From the NCBI GenBank assembly GCA_009193035.1, contig SWDT01000187.1, forward strand, positions 1 to 64,000: 64,000 nt of DNA, written 5' to 3'. A model generated the notes under the pieces. It made no database searches and was not told the DNA's origin. It saw only the letters and a list, made by a program, of their open reading frames with translations. The stretch is from Halicephalobus mephisto (taxonomy: Eukaryota; Nematoda; Chromadorea; Rhabditida; Panagrolaimidae). The position numbers were made by a program, and so were the translations under genes. How positions within the stretch are numbered: position 1 is the stretch's first letter; each line of letters begins with the position of its first letter. Positions 54,701 through 64,000 of the stretch are shown here, one piece after another.

Positions 54701-55349
54701 CATCTGCAATGATCCACAAGTTCGTTGGAGTTACTGGATCATTCGTCGGGGCGTTGGTGTTTTTAGTTAAAAAATCAAAAAGATGAACTTGATCCTTCTG
54801 CATCTTGGTGTATTCTGGGCCTTTTGTGACCAAGTCCCAAAGTTCGGTTTGTCTCTGGCAGTCCATGTCGGGGTTCAGGGTGTAGTCGATGTCGTCTTTG
54901 ATGGTGTGGATGGGGATAGGGACCCAGCCATTTCCATTTTTATCCTTGGGCCATTGATCGATTGCGGGGAAGTCTCCAGCGCCTCCGGGGAACATGGCGA
55001 TCATGTTAGACATGGCCGAGATGAGAGTTCTGTTCACATCAGTAGATCTCACGTAGATTTTCTCTGATTTGTACCTGTTTGGGATGATGTTGTAAGAAGC
55101 GTCAGTGTTCTCGATATATCGTTTTCGAAGTTTGTTACCGAGATCGATATGTTGACGCATGCCCAACGGGGTCAGTTGTCCCCATCCCTGAGGCCAAGCG
55201 GTCACGGGATTCGGGTCCGAAGGAAAAGTCGTCGTCGGAGATCTGTCTCCATGTCTCCAGACGGCCTGGACGAGTAGAAGCTTATCATTGGCTTCAGAAA
55301 GAACAAAAACGCCCAGGAAAACCAAAGCCACGAAGATAAATTTCTTCAT
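51786..55349 (-). CDS. Histidine acid phosphatase, secreted or membrane-anchored
   Basis: Exons 54566-55349, 52432-52742, 51939-52070 and 51786-51893; phases agree, giving 444 residues. A signal peptide (FIFVALVFLGVFVLSEA) is followed by the catalytic VWRHGDRSPT, whose His is the phosphate acceptor, then YVRSTDVNRTLISA, and in exon 2 the proton-donor motif AYSAHDTTLAALF. Several Asn sequons and paired Cys fit a secreted glycoprotein. The last exon ends in a hydrophobic stretch (GFIILIFVFLFKN), so the protein may be membrane-anchored like other nematode family members. It hydrolyses phosphomonoesters at acidic pH, and nematode paralogs are often intestinal. TTTTAG lies 3 bases before the ATG, consistent with trans-splicing. 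The 1.8-kb first intron is full of palindromes and repeats. The gene is convergent with the cullin. Confidence 0.93.
52825..53010. repeat. Palindromic MITE in acid phosphatase intron 1
   Basis: GTAATTGAGCGTACTTAATT at about 52840 pairs with AATCAAGTACGCTCAATTAC at about 52952. The loop is about 85 bp. Confidence 0.75.
53180..53570. repeat. Two tandem MITE copies in acid phosphatase intron 1
   Basis: GGTGATTTGCAACCACTGCT followed by AACTGAATGCAATSG starts at 53194 and 53367. The outer right end (GATTGCATTCAGTTAGTGAT, then ATTACCTGTGAT) is the inverted terminal repeat. It shares AACTGAATGTAAT words with the palindrome at 60579. Confidence 0.75.
53930..54395. repeat. AT-rich tandem repeat, about 69 bp
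   Basis: Units contain GATAGATTATATTCAATATA and TTCTGATGTATTAACAACTA. It grades into TATATCGATACAT-type sequence. Confidence 0.8.
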
Positions 55350-56910
55350 CTTCTAAAATTCATATACAATCTACATACAGTAACCCGGACAAAAGGCAAA
55401 ATCACATGTAATTCATGTGCAACAATCCAAAATAAATCAAACACAACTCGTATACGGTAGTTTTAAAAACACCAAAAATCATTAAAAATACACTTACAGT
55501 AACCAGAAAAGCCTAAAATTATATATAGTAGATATATAACAAACTAAAACTCACACATAACCCATATACAGTACTTTAAAAATATCCGAAAATCAAACAA
55601 CTCGTATACAGTAGTTTTAAAAACACCAAAAATCACTAAAAATACACTTACAGTAACCAGAAAAGCCTAAAATTATATATAATAGATATATAACAAACTA
55701 AAACTCACACATAACCCATATACAGTACTTTAAAAAATCCGAAAATCACACACAATTTACATACAGTAACCTCAAAAAAATTCATCATCTTTCATGAACT
55801 GCATACAGTAACCCGAAAAATTGGAAACATTTATTATCCATATACAGTAACCCGGACAATCGTGAAAACTTCACCTAACTAAAAACAGAACCAAAAATGA
55901 AATGCTCAGGAAAAGTTTAAAGTTATCAATGTCAGGAGAATCTCGTCTAATCGTACAAGTTCAAAATCGATCGATAATTAATACAAAGATTAAAAACGGA
56001 CCTGAAAACGAACAGTCGTAATTGAGTAAAAAATTATCAACCGTTGGAAAACTCACAAAAAAAATAAAATCGACCAGAAGAACTTTCAAATGGAAGATAA
56101 TCTTCGTTATCAACGAACGAAGGATCCTGATGCTTCCAATCTCCTGGAATTTTCGATGATAATCTTCTTAATTAAAATCAGTATTTTTAGACTTTATTCT
56201 TTAAAATGGAAGATGATTGGGAAGGAATTAAAGTAGAAAGCACGTGTTATCTCAAAATCAGGCTTGTATCAAAGAACAGAGAAAATTTTAAAATCTATAA
56301 ACACCGAAAACTAAAAGTACAAAAGTAAAAAATAATTTCTAAAATATTCAAATTTCAAAAAAATTATAATATTTTAAAAATATTTAAATTAAAATAAAAT
56401 TAAAAAGATAAATTCTAAAATATTCAAATTAAGAAAAATTATAATATTTCTAAAAATATTTAAATTAAAATAAAATTAAAAAAATAAATTCTAAAATATT
56501 CAAATCTCAGAAAAAATCATAATATTTCTAAAATATTCAAATTTTTAAAAAAATAAAAAAATAATTTCTAAAATATTCAAATTTCAAAAAAATTATAATA
56601 TTTTAAAAATATTTAAATTAAAAAAAGATAATTTTTTTTATCTTTTTAATTCAAAAAATCAAAGTTAAATTGCGAAACTTGTACCTAAAATTTAGACAGA
56701 ACGACTTGTTACAATGTTGCGTGCAAGCTGCACTTTTGACTTTTAACTTTTAACTTCGATTTTTTAGTAGATTTTTGATGTAAATTTAAATTTAAATTTT
56801 ACTTTCATTTTTTGATTTATTTTAAATTATTTAATTTAATTTATTTTAAATTTAATTTAAATTTTGGCTTTGATTTTTGAAATTTGACTTTTGGTTTAAT
56901 TTTGACTTTT
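55350..56910. repeat. Spacer between two minus-strand genes, with 154-bp tandem duplication
   Basis: 55438-55594 is repeated at 55595-55749 (CTCGTATACAGTAGTTTTAA and ACAGTAACCAGAAAAGCC). The next 1.1 kb is AT-rich with TTTCTAAAATATTCAAAT repeats at 56330-56620. The acid phosphatase promoter must lie here. No gene seen. Confidence 0.7.
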
Positions 56911-58802
56911 TTAAGTCGATAATTTTGTGGATTTCGACAAAAACAGACCTGGATATTCTTCTGTAGGTTCTGTTGTCGGTGATTCTGTAGCGAAATCATA
57001 GTCAAATAAAATTGGCCAAGAAGCCTGGGTGGGTTCTCCTTCAAGAAAAACCCGGTCTTCGATGTTGACGAAATTCAAGTCTTCCAGTGCCGGAAGCATT
57101 TTTTCGATCCAGATGTCACCGTAATCTTCAGAAAGAGTTTTGTTTATAATTCCGATTAATCTCGCCGCTCTGGCGTCCGGGGCCACCACTCTGCACTCGG
57201 GGTACATGGGGGTTCCTGGGGTAGTTGTGTTTTTCGTTTTTTGGATTTCTCCGAAATCGTAAACAGGAATCACAAAAATTCCGTCGTAAACGAATCTACA
57301 GTAATATTCTTGGAATTTCTAAATTGTTTTCTGATTTTAAAAATTAATTTTAATTTTTACCAATTTATCGAAGAGTCTTCTGACAGCTCTGTTGACGAAA
57401 TTCCTGACTCCTCCCTTACTGTAGAAGCCGTCCGAATTCAGGTTGTAGTACCTCATGACTTTGACCAGGTTGTTCCCCGTCCATGGCTTCCATCTGTCTG
57501 GCTCCACCGGAAGGGCAATTACGTGATCACAAATGTCCTTTACACTTCGACCACTCATGTCAATGAAGAACTGAAAATTGGAATTATAATCGATGGACTC
57601 CTCGATGGGATCCTTGATGGACTCGACAATGAATTCTTCGATGAACTTTTCAATGAATCCCTCGATGAACTCTTTGATAGACTCTTTGATGGACTCCTTG
57701 ATGAATCCCTCGATGGATTCCTCGATGAACTCCTTGATGAACCCCTCGATGAAACTCACCACTTTTCCTGCAGTGTTGTCGTAGATGCCGACGGCGTTAG
57801 CGGTGAACTCCCATTGGGTCTTGGGACGGTTGAAAGTGGAATTCCAGGGAGCTACAGTAATCGGAGCAATCATGGCTTGGAGGAATCTGTCGTTGTCATC
57901 TTGGTGTCCGAAAGTCACTCGGTGGATGTCCTTGGTTGGACGGACTCCACACCGGTATTTCCCGAACTTCCTTCTGCAGATATCGTACACCTAAATTAAT
58001 ATTAATAAAAATCGAATTATTACAGTAATTTTGAAATTTAAAAAAATAATTTCAACATGAAATTTCGGAATATTTAAAAAATTCAAAATTTGAAAAAATT
58101 TCTGAAAACCTGTTAGATGTTAGAAAAACTTTAAATATTTATAGAAAATTCTAAAAACTATAAAATTATAGATTTCTGAAAACTTATATTAGATGTTAGA
58201 AAAATTTTTAATTTTTATAAAAAATCCTAAAAATTGTAAAATTACAAAACTCTGAAGATTTCTGAAAACTTTCCCAAAATTCCAAGTTCTTAAAAAAACT
58301 TTTAAAGTTCTTAAAAAACTTTAATTTTATTTTATTAAAAATAAATTTACTTTGAAGACGTCACAAGTGGATTCTCCTTCGAGTTTCAGAGGACTTGTTT
58401 CCTTTATTGATCCCAGAAGGATGTCCTTGACTGATTCGCCGTAGGGGATAAAGAGACATCCATGTTTATCCATAAAAGACATGAATTCATCCAGAGTGAC
58501 GTTCAGACTCCGGATTTTCAGTTCTTTGATCCAGTTAAAGTTGTACGTCAAAGAACGGCTCAAGAACAACTTCGCCGAGATATCCGTCCTCATCCAGGGC
58601 CTCGTGAAGTTCGAGTGATATCTCCTGGGGAATTTTATTGCTTCTACTCCAGAAATCTAAAATAATTTTTCAAAAATTTTTTTAATTTAAAACTTACAAA
58701 TTCCAAATTTTCACAAGCGTTCATCGTGTGTCTTTTCGGTCTTTCCGTTTTTGCAGCCACATATCCGATCCAAAAAAAATTCAAAAACAAAATTAATTTC
58801 AT
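56911..58802 (-). CDS. Secreted protein of unknown function
   Basis: Exons 58698-58802, 58351-58656, 57760-57990, 57361-57570 and 56911-57318; all junctions are phase 0, giving 419 residues. The start shows a clear signal peptide (LILFLNFFWIGYVAA). The rest is Cys-containing with several sequons (NFT, NVT, NST, NTT, NKT) and aromatic-rich segments such as HVIALPVEPDRWKPWTGNNL, ending in a short Thr/Glu-rich tail. I recognise no family. TTTTTTAG lies 3 bases before the ATG, consistent with trans-splicing. The intron at 57571-57759 is stop-free and a multiple of three. The last exon's GTCTGT at 56948 could be a donor, but the frame stops cleanly at 56911-56913. It lies upstream of the acid phosphatase gene in the same orientation, 1.6 kb away. 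The protein is probably extracellular and rapidly evolving, perhaps nematode-specific. Confidence 0.75.
57571..57759 (-). repeat. In-frame 12-bp minisatellite intron
   Basis: 189 nt bounded by GTG/GTGAGT and AATTTTCAG, filled with about 13 copies of a 12-bp unit near ATCGAGGAGTTC. It has no stop in the gene's frame. Read through, it would add 63 residues of FIEGFIKE-type repeat. Confidence 0.8.
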
Positions 58803-60575
58803 TTTCTAAAAAAATAAATATCATTAAAAAAATAAATATTATTTAAAAAAATAAACATTATTAAAAAAATAAATATTATTTAAAAAAAATAAATATTATT
58901 TAAAAAAATAGAAAATAAATAATATTTAAAAAAATAAACATTATTAAAAAAATAAAAAATAAATATCATTAAAAAAATAAATATTATTTAAAAAAATTAA
59001 AAAATTAATATTATTTTTGAAAAATTAAAAAGTAAATATTTTTACGAAATGGTCCTGACACGAATTTTTGGAATTTAATTGAAATATTCAAAATCCTTTG
59101 TGCCAAATGTTAGTTTCATGTTTCCGCAAAATTTACTAATGTTACAGAAATTTTCACGAAATTCTAGAAGACTTCAGATGTTTCCGTGAGAGTTTCGAAA
59201 TTTTTAAAAGTTCTCATTAGATTATTAACGATTCTAAAAAATTTGAGATTTCAGAAAATTACAAAACTAGAAAATTTCGATGAAATTTTGGAAGATTTTT
59301 GAATTTTTTTTGTTAAATTATTAAAGATTTTAAAAAATTTCAGATTTCAGAAAAATACAAAACTAGAAAATTCCGATGAAATTTTGGAAGATTTTTTAAT
59401 TTTTTTATTAAATTATTAAAGATTCTAAAGTTTTCATAAATTTTAAAAATCACAGAATTTTAAGAAATTCTAAAAAATTTTATAAATTTTAAAAAATTAA
59501 AAAACTAGAAGATTCTAGAAAATTTGAGAATCATCCATAAAATTCTGAAAAATCTTTGAATTTTTTATTAAATTCCAAAAATTTCGAAAATTTCCACATA
59601 ATTTTAAAAAATTCTAATTTTTAAAAAATCTTACAAAATTCCAGAATCGTCTGTAAAATTTTGGAAAATCTTTAAATTTTTTATTAAATTTCGAAAATCT
59701 TCGCAGAATTCTAGAAGACTCTAGAAGCTTCTATGAAGTTCCAAAAAATCTGAATTTTATAAAACTTCAAAAAATTTTATTTTTACAATCAGAAAATATC
59801 TGAAAATGAATTTCGAAATTTTTAATATAGGTAATTTCAAGTTTTCATGAAATTCTGGAAGTTTCTAATTTATGTAAATTTCAAGATTTCCACATCGATT
59901 AACAAAACAAAATTCCAACATTTTCCGAAAGTCGAACATTTTCTTGGACGTTCCATTCATATTGAAGGAGTCCAGGACGGTCTTTTCCAAAATGAATGGC
60001 TCGAAACCTGTTAAGCCAACCGCGAAAAAATTGTTCACCAAAACGATAGCAATATAAAAACAGAAATGTTTGTCATTTAAATCCGAAAAAATATCTCGAC
60101 ACGAAATTTTGAAATTTTCCAGTTGAGACTAAAGATTGCAAAATTTGAAATTTAAATAATTCGAAAAATTTTTTAAAATCGTCTTTCCGCGGAAATTTGA
60201 AATTTTCCAGTTGAGACTAAAAACTACAAAATTTGAAATTTAAATAGTTCGAAAGATTTTTTAAAATCATTTTTTTTTTAATTTTCTAAAATCGTCTTTC
60301 CATGGAAATTTGAAATTTTCCAGTTGAGACTAAAGATTGCGAAATTTGAAATTGATGTGATTTTAGAAGGTTTTCAAATAATATTATTTAAAAAATAAAT
60401 ATATATGATGAAATTCCAAAAAATATCTCGACATGAATTTCCGGCTTAGATTGATAAATAGTGAATTTAATATTTATTTCATACTACCAAATTCAAAATT
60501 ATATGTACGATGAAACTGTCTAATATGAAATTCTAAAACTTTTTAGTTGAGACCAAAATAGTAAGTATTACATTT
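58803..60575. other. AT-rich spacer with simple repeats
   Basis: 58805-59040 repeats ATAAATATTATTTAAAAAA. 59050-59800 holds AAATTTTGGAAGATTTTT-like repeats. 60080-60380 has three copies of TTTGAAATTTTCCAGTTGAG. No coding signal. Confidence 0.6.
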
Positions 60576-60578
60576 TTT

Positions 60579-60898
60579 CTGAATTTACATTTAGTTGAAT
60601 GGAATCAACATTTAAGAACCCTTGATCACAGTTCTGAAATTACTTGATTCTAATTGAGCACAATCGATGACAGGATTGCGTTCTAACAAAAGATTGATCG
60701 TAACTGAATGTAATCCACGTGTTTGGACCATGTTTGTTCCTTGTTAAAAAGTTATTAGTAAATTGGTTACATTCAGTTACGATCAGTCTTCTGTTGGAAT
60801 ACAATCCTGTCATCAGTTATGCTCAATTAGAATCAAACATGAGAACTGTGATCAAGAATTCTTTTGTGTTGATTACATTCAGTTAAATGTAAATTCAG
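60579..60898. repeat. Long palindromic MITE
   Basis: Left arm CTGAATTTACATTTAGTTGA through GATCGTAACTGAATGTAATC pairs with the right arm from GGTTACATTCAGTTACGATC to ACATTCAGTTAAATGTAAAT and TCAG. Each arm is about 140 bp with a short loop near 60740. Confidence 0.85.
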
Positions 60899-61570
60899 AA
60901 AACTTATGCAATGTTTACGTCATGATACGAGGTTCAAAAAGCACAATGAACTTTGGAAAAAACGTAATTTTTTGGGACTTTGCAAAATTTGCTCAGGGAC
61001 CGTGAACAATGAACTTCATTGAAGACGAATTGCTTTTCTTGTACGAAAAACTGCAAAAAGTCATTTTCATCAGAAAAATAAAGGAAACTTGAAACGCCAA
61101 AAGTCAAGTTGAATAATGTTTACTTTGGCACTTTTCAATTTTATCAAAAAATGGAAAGAATGGCACAACTCCCGCTGGGACTGGACATGACTGGTCAAGA
61201 ATGAACAAAAACGGAAAAACGGACATATTTGAAAAATGGAATCTGTTTCAATAAAGTTTAATTCGATTAATGAAAGAAACAGATGTCTTTCTCGGGAGTG
61301 TCATTGTTGCCCTCCGGCATTTCTGTCAAGTGGCTTTAAGATTAACATGGTTCTTGGATTTTATGAGGCTTTTGATGTTTTTAGAGCAGATTTACGGCTT
61401 TTCGGTCCACAGGTAAAACGAAAAATGAAGACAAGTTTTTTCAAGTTTAAATAGTGTAAAATTTTAAAACAAAGCCAGAGTTAAAAATGATTTAAAACCT
61501 ATGGGCATTGATATCGTTGCAGTTTTTTACGAAGAGATTAAATTATAATTTCTTATTTTAGGCATATTAT
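60899..61570. other. Spacer, no supported gene
   Basis: Open frames at 60763-61005 and 61236-61454 have balanced composition in parts but no motif or splice support. The first overlaps the palindrome. Confidence 0.4.
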
Positions 61571-61599
61571 TTAGATTTTCTTTTGAAACCTAAGAGAAA

Positions 61600-61905
61600 T
61601 ATGAAAAAACGGAAAGCAGAGACGACAGAGAAGAAAGAAAAGATAAAAAGAAAAGGGAGAGAGAAAAGAGAAAAACAAAAGAGAGAGAGGGAAAAAACAA
61701 AAGATAGAGAGGAAAAGAAAAAAGAAAAGGAAGAGAGAAAAGAGAAAAGAGAAAAACAAAAGAGAGAGAGAGAGAGAGAAAAAAACAAAAAATAGAGAGA
61801 AAAAGAAAAAATAGAGAGAAAGAAATGATAGAGAAAAGAGAGAAAGAAATAGACAAAAGAAAATAGAAAATAGAAAAAAATGAAGAAAAACAAGAGAACG
61901 AAAAA
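61600..61905 (+). repeat. Polypurine tract, about 300 bp
   Basis: Almost pure A/G on the plus strand (GAGAGAAAAGAGAAAAACAA-like), interrupted by few C and T. The open frames on both strands, Lys/Glu-rich or Phe/Ser/Leu-rich, are composition artefacts. Confidence 0.9.
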
Positions 61906-62290
61906 AAAAACAAAAATTTTTTCCAAAATCAGCTGTAAACTTCAAATTGCTCTTTGTATTACACAACTTTTTCCTTCTTAACAAGTAAATATGGCCGATT
62001 TTGTTTTTAGTTGTCGTGGATAAAGCTAGTCCAAATTTATTGACCGACTGGCAAAAAATCATGTTTTCAGAAAACAACGATTTTTTGTAAATAGCACCTT
62101 TGCCAATTTTCAGCTTTTTCGAGCATACACAGATATTATGAAACCATTTGTAGCTGAGCGCAACCAACAAATAAGAGATCTTGAGTCAATTTTTAGTATC
62201 AATCGGATATACAATAGTTGCTTCTTTAAGACTTTAATTGATGATGCTTTGTATTACTGGGGAAATTTATGTTGTGCATGCAAAAAAGAG
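61906..62290. other. Spacer, nothing recognised
   Basis: Mixed-composition sequence without a supported frame. Confidence 0.4.
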
Positions 62291-62745
62291 CATATTAAAA
62301 CGGCTCTAATATACCGGATATATTATATTTGATGTACTGACACATTAAATACAATGCATTGATATCAATCTAATGTATCGGTATATTGAATATAATATAC
62401 CTGATATATCAGAACCGTTTTAATATATCGACATGTTACATAAAATACACTGATACTAACTTGATGTATCGATATATTTAATATAATATATCAGATACAT
62501 TATACACAATGCACTGATATCAACTTGATGTATCGGTACATAAAACACATTGTATCTAACACATCAGAGCTGTTTTAATGTATCGATATATTACATATAA
62601 TACATTGATATTCTGTTTAATGTGTTGGTATATTGAATACAGTGTGCCGATATCATATTTAATGTGTAGATATATTAAATATATCCGATATATCCGATAC
62701 ATCAGAATCATTTTAATCTATCTATACATTATATGTCATATATCC
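62290..62745. repeat. AT-rich degenerate tandem repeat
   Basis: Variants of ATATATCGATACATTATATT and TGATGTATCGGTATATT repeat about every 70 bp. Similar in kind to 53930-54395 and to the centre of MITE R2. Confidence 0.75.
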
Positions 62746-63550
62746 ATTTTTCATGTATGATGAGCACTATTAAGCTCTAAAATCAAATAAAACTCAAATT
62801 GATTTTATTCAGTTAATCTTGGTTTCTCATAATATGAAACTTATGACTTCCAATATGATATCTCTTATAGGTTATTATTTCGTCGTAATCAGAGTTGTCA
62901 ATTTTTCAATTATTTCGAAATCAGCAGATCTGTTATATTTTTCTTTTCAAAGTTGATGGTCAAAGTACAAATTTAGATGTTTCACAATGAAATACAGGAC
63001 TATATTATGACTTAACAGATCCAGATATCAAGTCTGTCGATTTAAGAGATTGTTGAAATAGAAAAAATCTGTCAATGTTGTTTTAGTACGAAAAGTCCAA
63101 ATTTCAACCTCGAACTTTGATCGTCGATTTTGATAAAACAGACTATTGATTGATATTTATATTTTTGATTTAAAAACATTAAGCAATTCAGAAGCCCCTA
63201 CACGCGAATCCAACTGGAAAGCTGGGTCAAAGGAAACGACAATTAGAATTGAATTATTCAAAATTAAATTGTAATTTGTTGTATAAATTTGATTGTGCGA
63301 TATAGGGATAAAAAGTAAAAACAATCCAGAATATAAAAATGCTTATTAGTTACAGTGAATTGTAACTTTACTTTTTCATGCTTCACACCTAATTAAACTT
63401 CGTTAATTACACGTTATGTTTGAGATCAACGATTGGAAATTTATCGATTGACAGAAAAAATCATATTATAGAAAACAATTTTTGATAACACTATTTCTTT
63501 GGAATCAAATATATGGATTCATTCATTTCTTCTCAAAAGTATTCTCACTA
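62746..63550. other. Spacer, nothing recognised
   Basis: AT-rich without long open frames. A stretch at 63090-63150 (GAACTTTGATCGTCGATTTT and GATAAAACAGAC) resembles 7820-7865, suggesting a dispersed repeat. Confidence 0.4.
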
Positions 63551-63552
63551 TC

Positions 63553-63655
63553 ATGTCTGTTGCTGCTTATATTGTTTCTAGTCGTGAGATTTACTACCAT
63601 GTCAAGTGCCATAAGCACCACGTCATTCGGAGGACTCCTTCTAAGAAGTCTATCG
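63553..63655 (+). CDS. Possible exon of unknown gene running out of the window
   Basis: From the ATG at 63553 the frame gives MSVAAYIVSSREIYYHVKCH, then a basic segment RRTPSKKS, and meets a donor-like ATCG/GTAAAT at about 63656. Composition is clearly less AT-rich than the flanks. A hydrophobic start followed by a basic cytosolic-like part could be the end of a membrane protein or a short type of first exon. There is no family match, and the continuation would lie downstream near or beyond 64000. Confidence 0.3.
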
Positions 63656-64000
63656 GTAAATTTAAAAAAATTCTTCAAAATACCTATTTCGAAATCTTAA
63701 ATATATAAAAACAAACTTTTTTCAAGAATACGTGAGAATCTGATTTTATTTTTAAACATCTTTTTCAACAATAATCTGGAAAGTTTAAGATTGAATTTAT
63801 TTTTTATTATTATTGTAGAAAATAATTAAACAACTATAATCAACGAAGAAAATTAATTTATTAAAAATTGATTAAAATTTGTTAAACTAAAAATTCTAAA
63901 ATAAAAAACCTCACATAATAGTTCAAAATTTTTTTTGATATTTTAAATTCTTCATTTTTTCAATTTTTTATTTCAAAAGAGTCCAAACAAGAAATAGCGC

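Noticed and set aside
57241..57999. 252-codon plus-strand frame with Asp-Glu-Leu-Leu-type repeats
   Set aside because: It is the antisense shadow of the secreted-protein exons and the 12-bp repeat intron, whose splice sites and phases all fit the minus strand.
61567..62170. Phe/Ser/Leu-rich frames of 107-199 codons on the minus strand and a Lys/Glu-rich frame on the plus strand
   Set aside because: They are composition artefacts of the polypurine tract; the overlapping frames are all open for the same reason.
63482..63700. Hydrophobic 72-codon frame (SLSCLLLLILFLVV) as a membrane peptide
   Set aside because: The overlapping frame at 63553 with a donor-like site has more natural composition; only one can be real and neither is firm.
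1..64000. tRNA, rRNA or CRISPR arrays
   Set aside because: No cloverleaf-like box A/box B pairs, rRNA words or spacer-repeat arrays were found by eye. The many tandem repeats have no variable spacers of fixed length.

Overview
The window reads as nuclear DNA of a nematode, probably a rhabditid. The reasons are: very AT-rich sequence, short TTTTCAG-type 3' splice sites, spliced-leader-like acceptors a few bases upstream of several start codons, nematode-style gene families (dishevelled, a CUL1-like cullin, secreted histidine acid phosphatase, divergent rhodopsin-class GPCR, organic-cation-transporter-like MFS), and Tc1, mariner, pogo-like MITE and Polinton/Maverick remnants. I cannot name the species.

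Layout. 1-7.6 kb is a graveyard of mobile elements: a mariner transposase pseudogene (minus), two inverted MITE copies that bracket a broken MFS transporter gene, a Polinton remnant (C-terminal DNA polymerase B and an adenovirus-type cysteine protease facing each other), and a 5'-truncated Tc1-type element. 8.2-9.6 kb holds part of an unknown Ser-rich gene (minus) with a 12-bp coding repeat. 10.8-22.65 kb is a dishevelled gene (minus; DIX, PDZ, DEP and conserved C terminus), with a 2-kb open exon inside a 6.5-kb intron that otherwise holds satellites and MITEs. 22.7-27.2 kb is AT-rich spacer with tandem repeats and two uncertain small ORFs. 27.17-29.16 kb (minus) encodes a 615-residue protein that I read as four tandem eIF4E-like domains, the most unusual gene here. 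29.5-43.6 kb is almost gene-free: a solo LTR, another mariner fragment, pogo-like MITEs in mirror-image clusters, and long satellite arrays, two of which are inverted copies of each other.

43.6-51.1 kb holds two plus-strand genes, a two-exon class A GPCR and a six-exon cullin with its neddylation motif. 51.1-51.65 kb is a mirror-image satellite. 51.8-55.35 kb (minus) is a four-exon histidine acid phosphatase with signal peptide and C-terminal hydrophobic tail. 56.9-58.8 kb (minus) is a five-exon secreted protein of unknown function; one of its introns is a 189-nt, stop-free, 12-bp repeat tract. 58.8-64 kb is mostly non-coding: AT-rich repeats, a long palindromic MITE, a polypurine tract and one possible exon at the end.

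The genes do not form an obvious pathway or operon. Exon models were built by hand from splice-site consensus and reading-frame phase; no database search or expression data was available.
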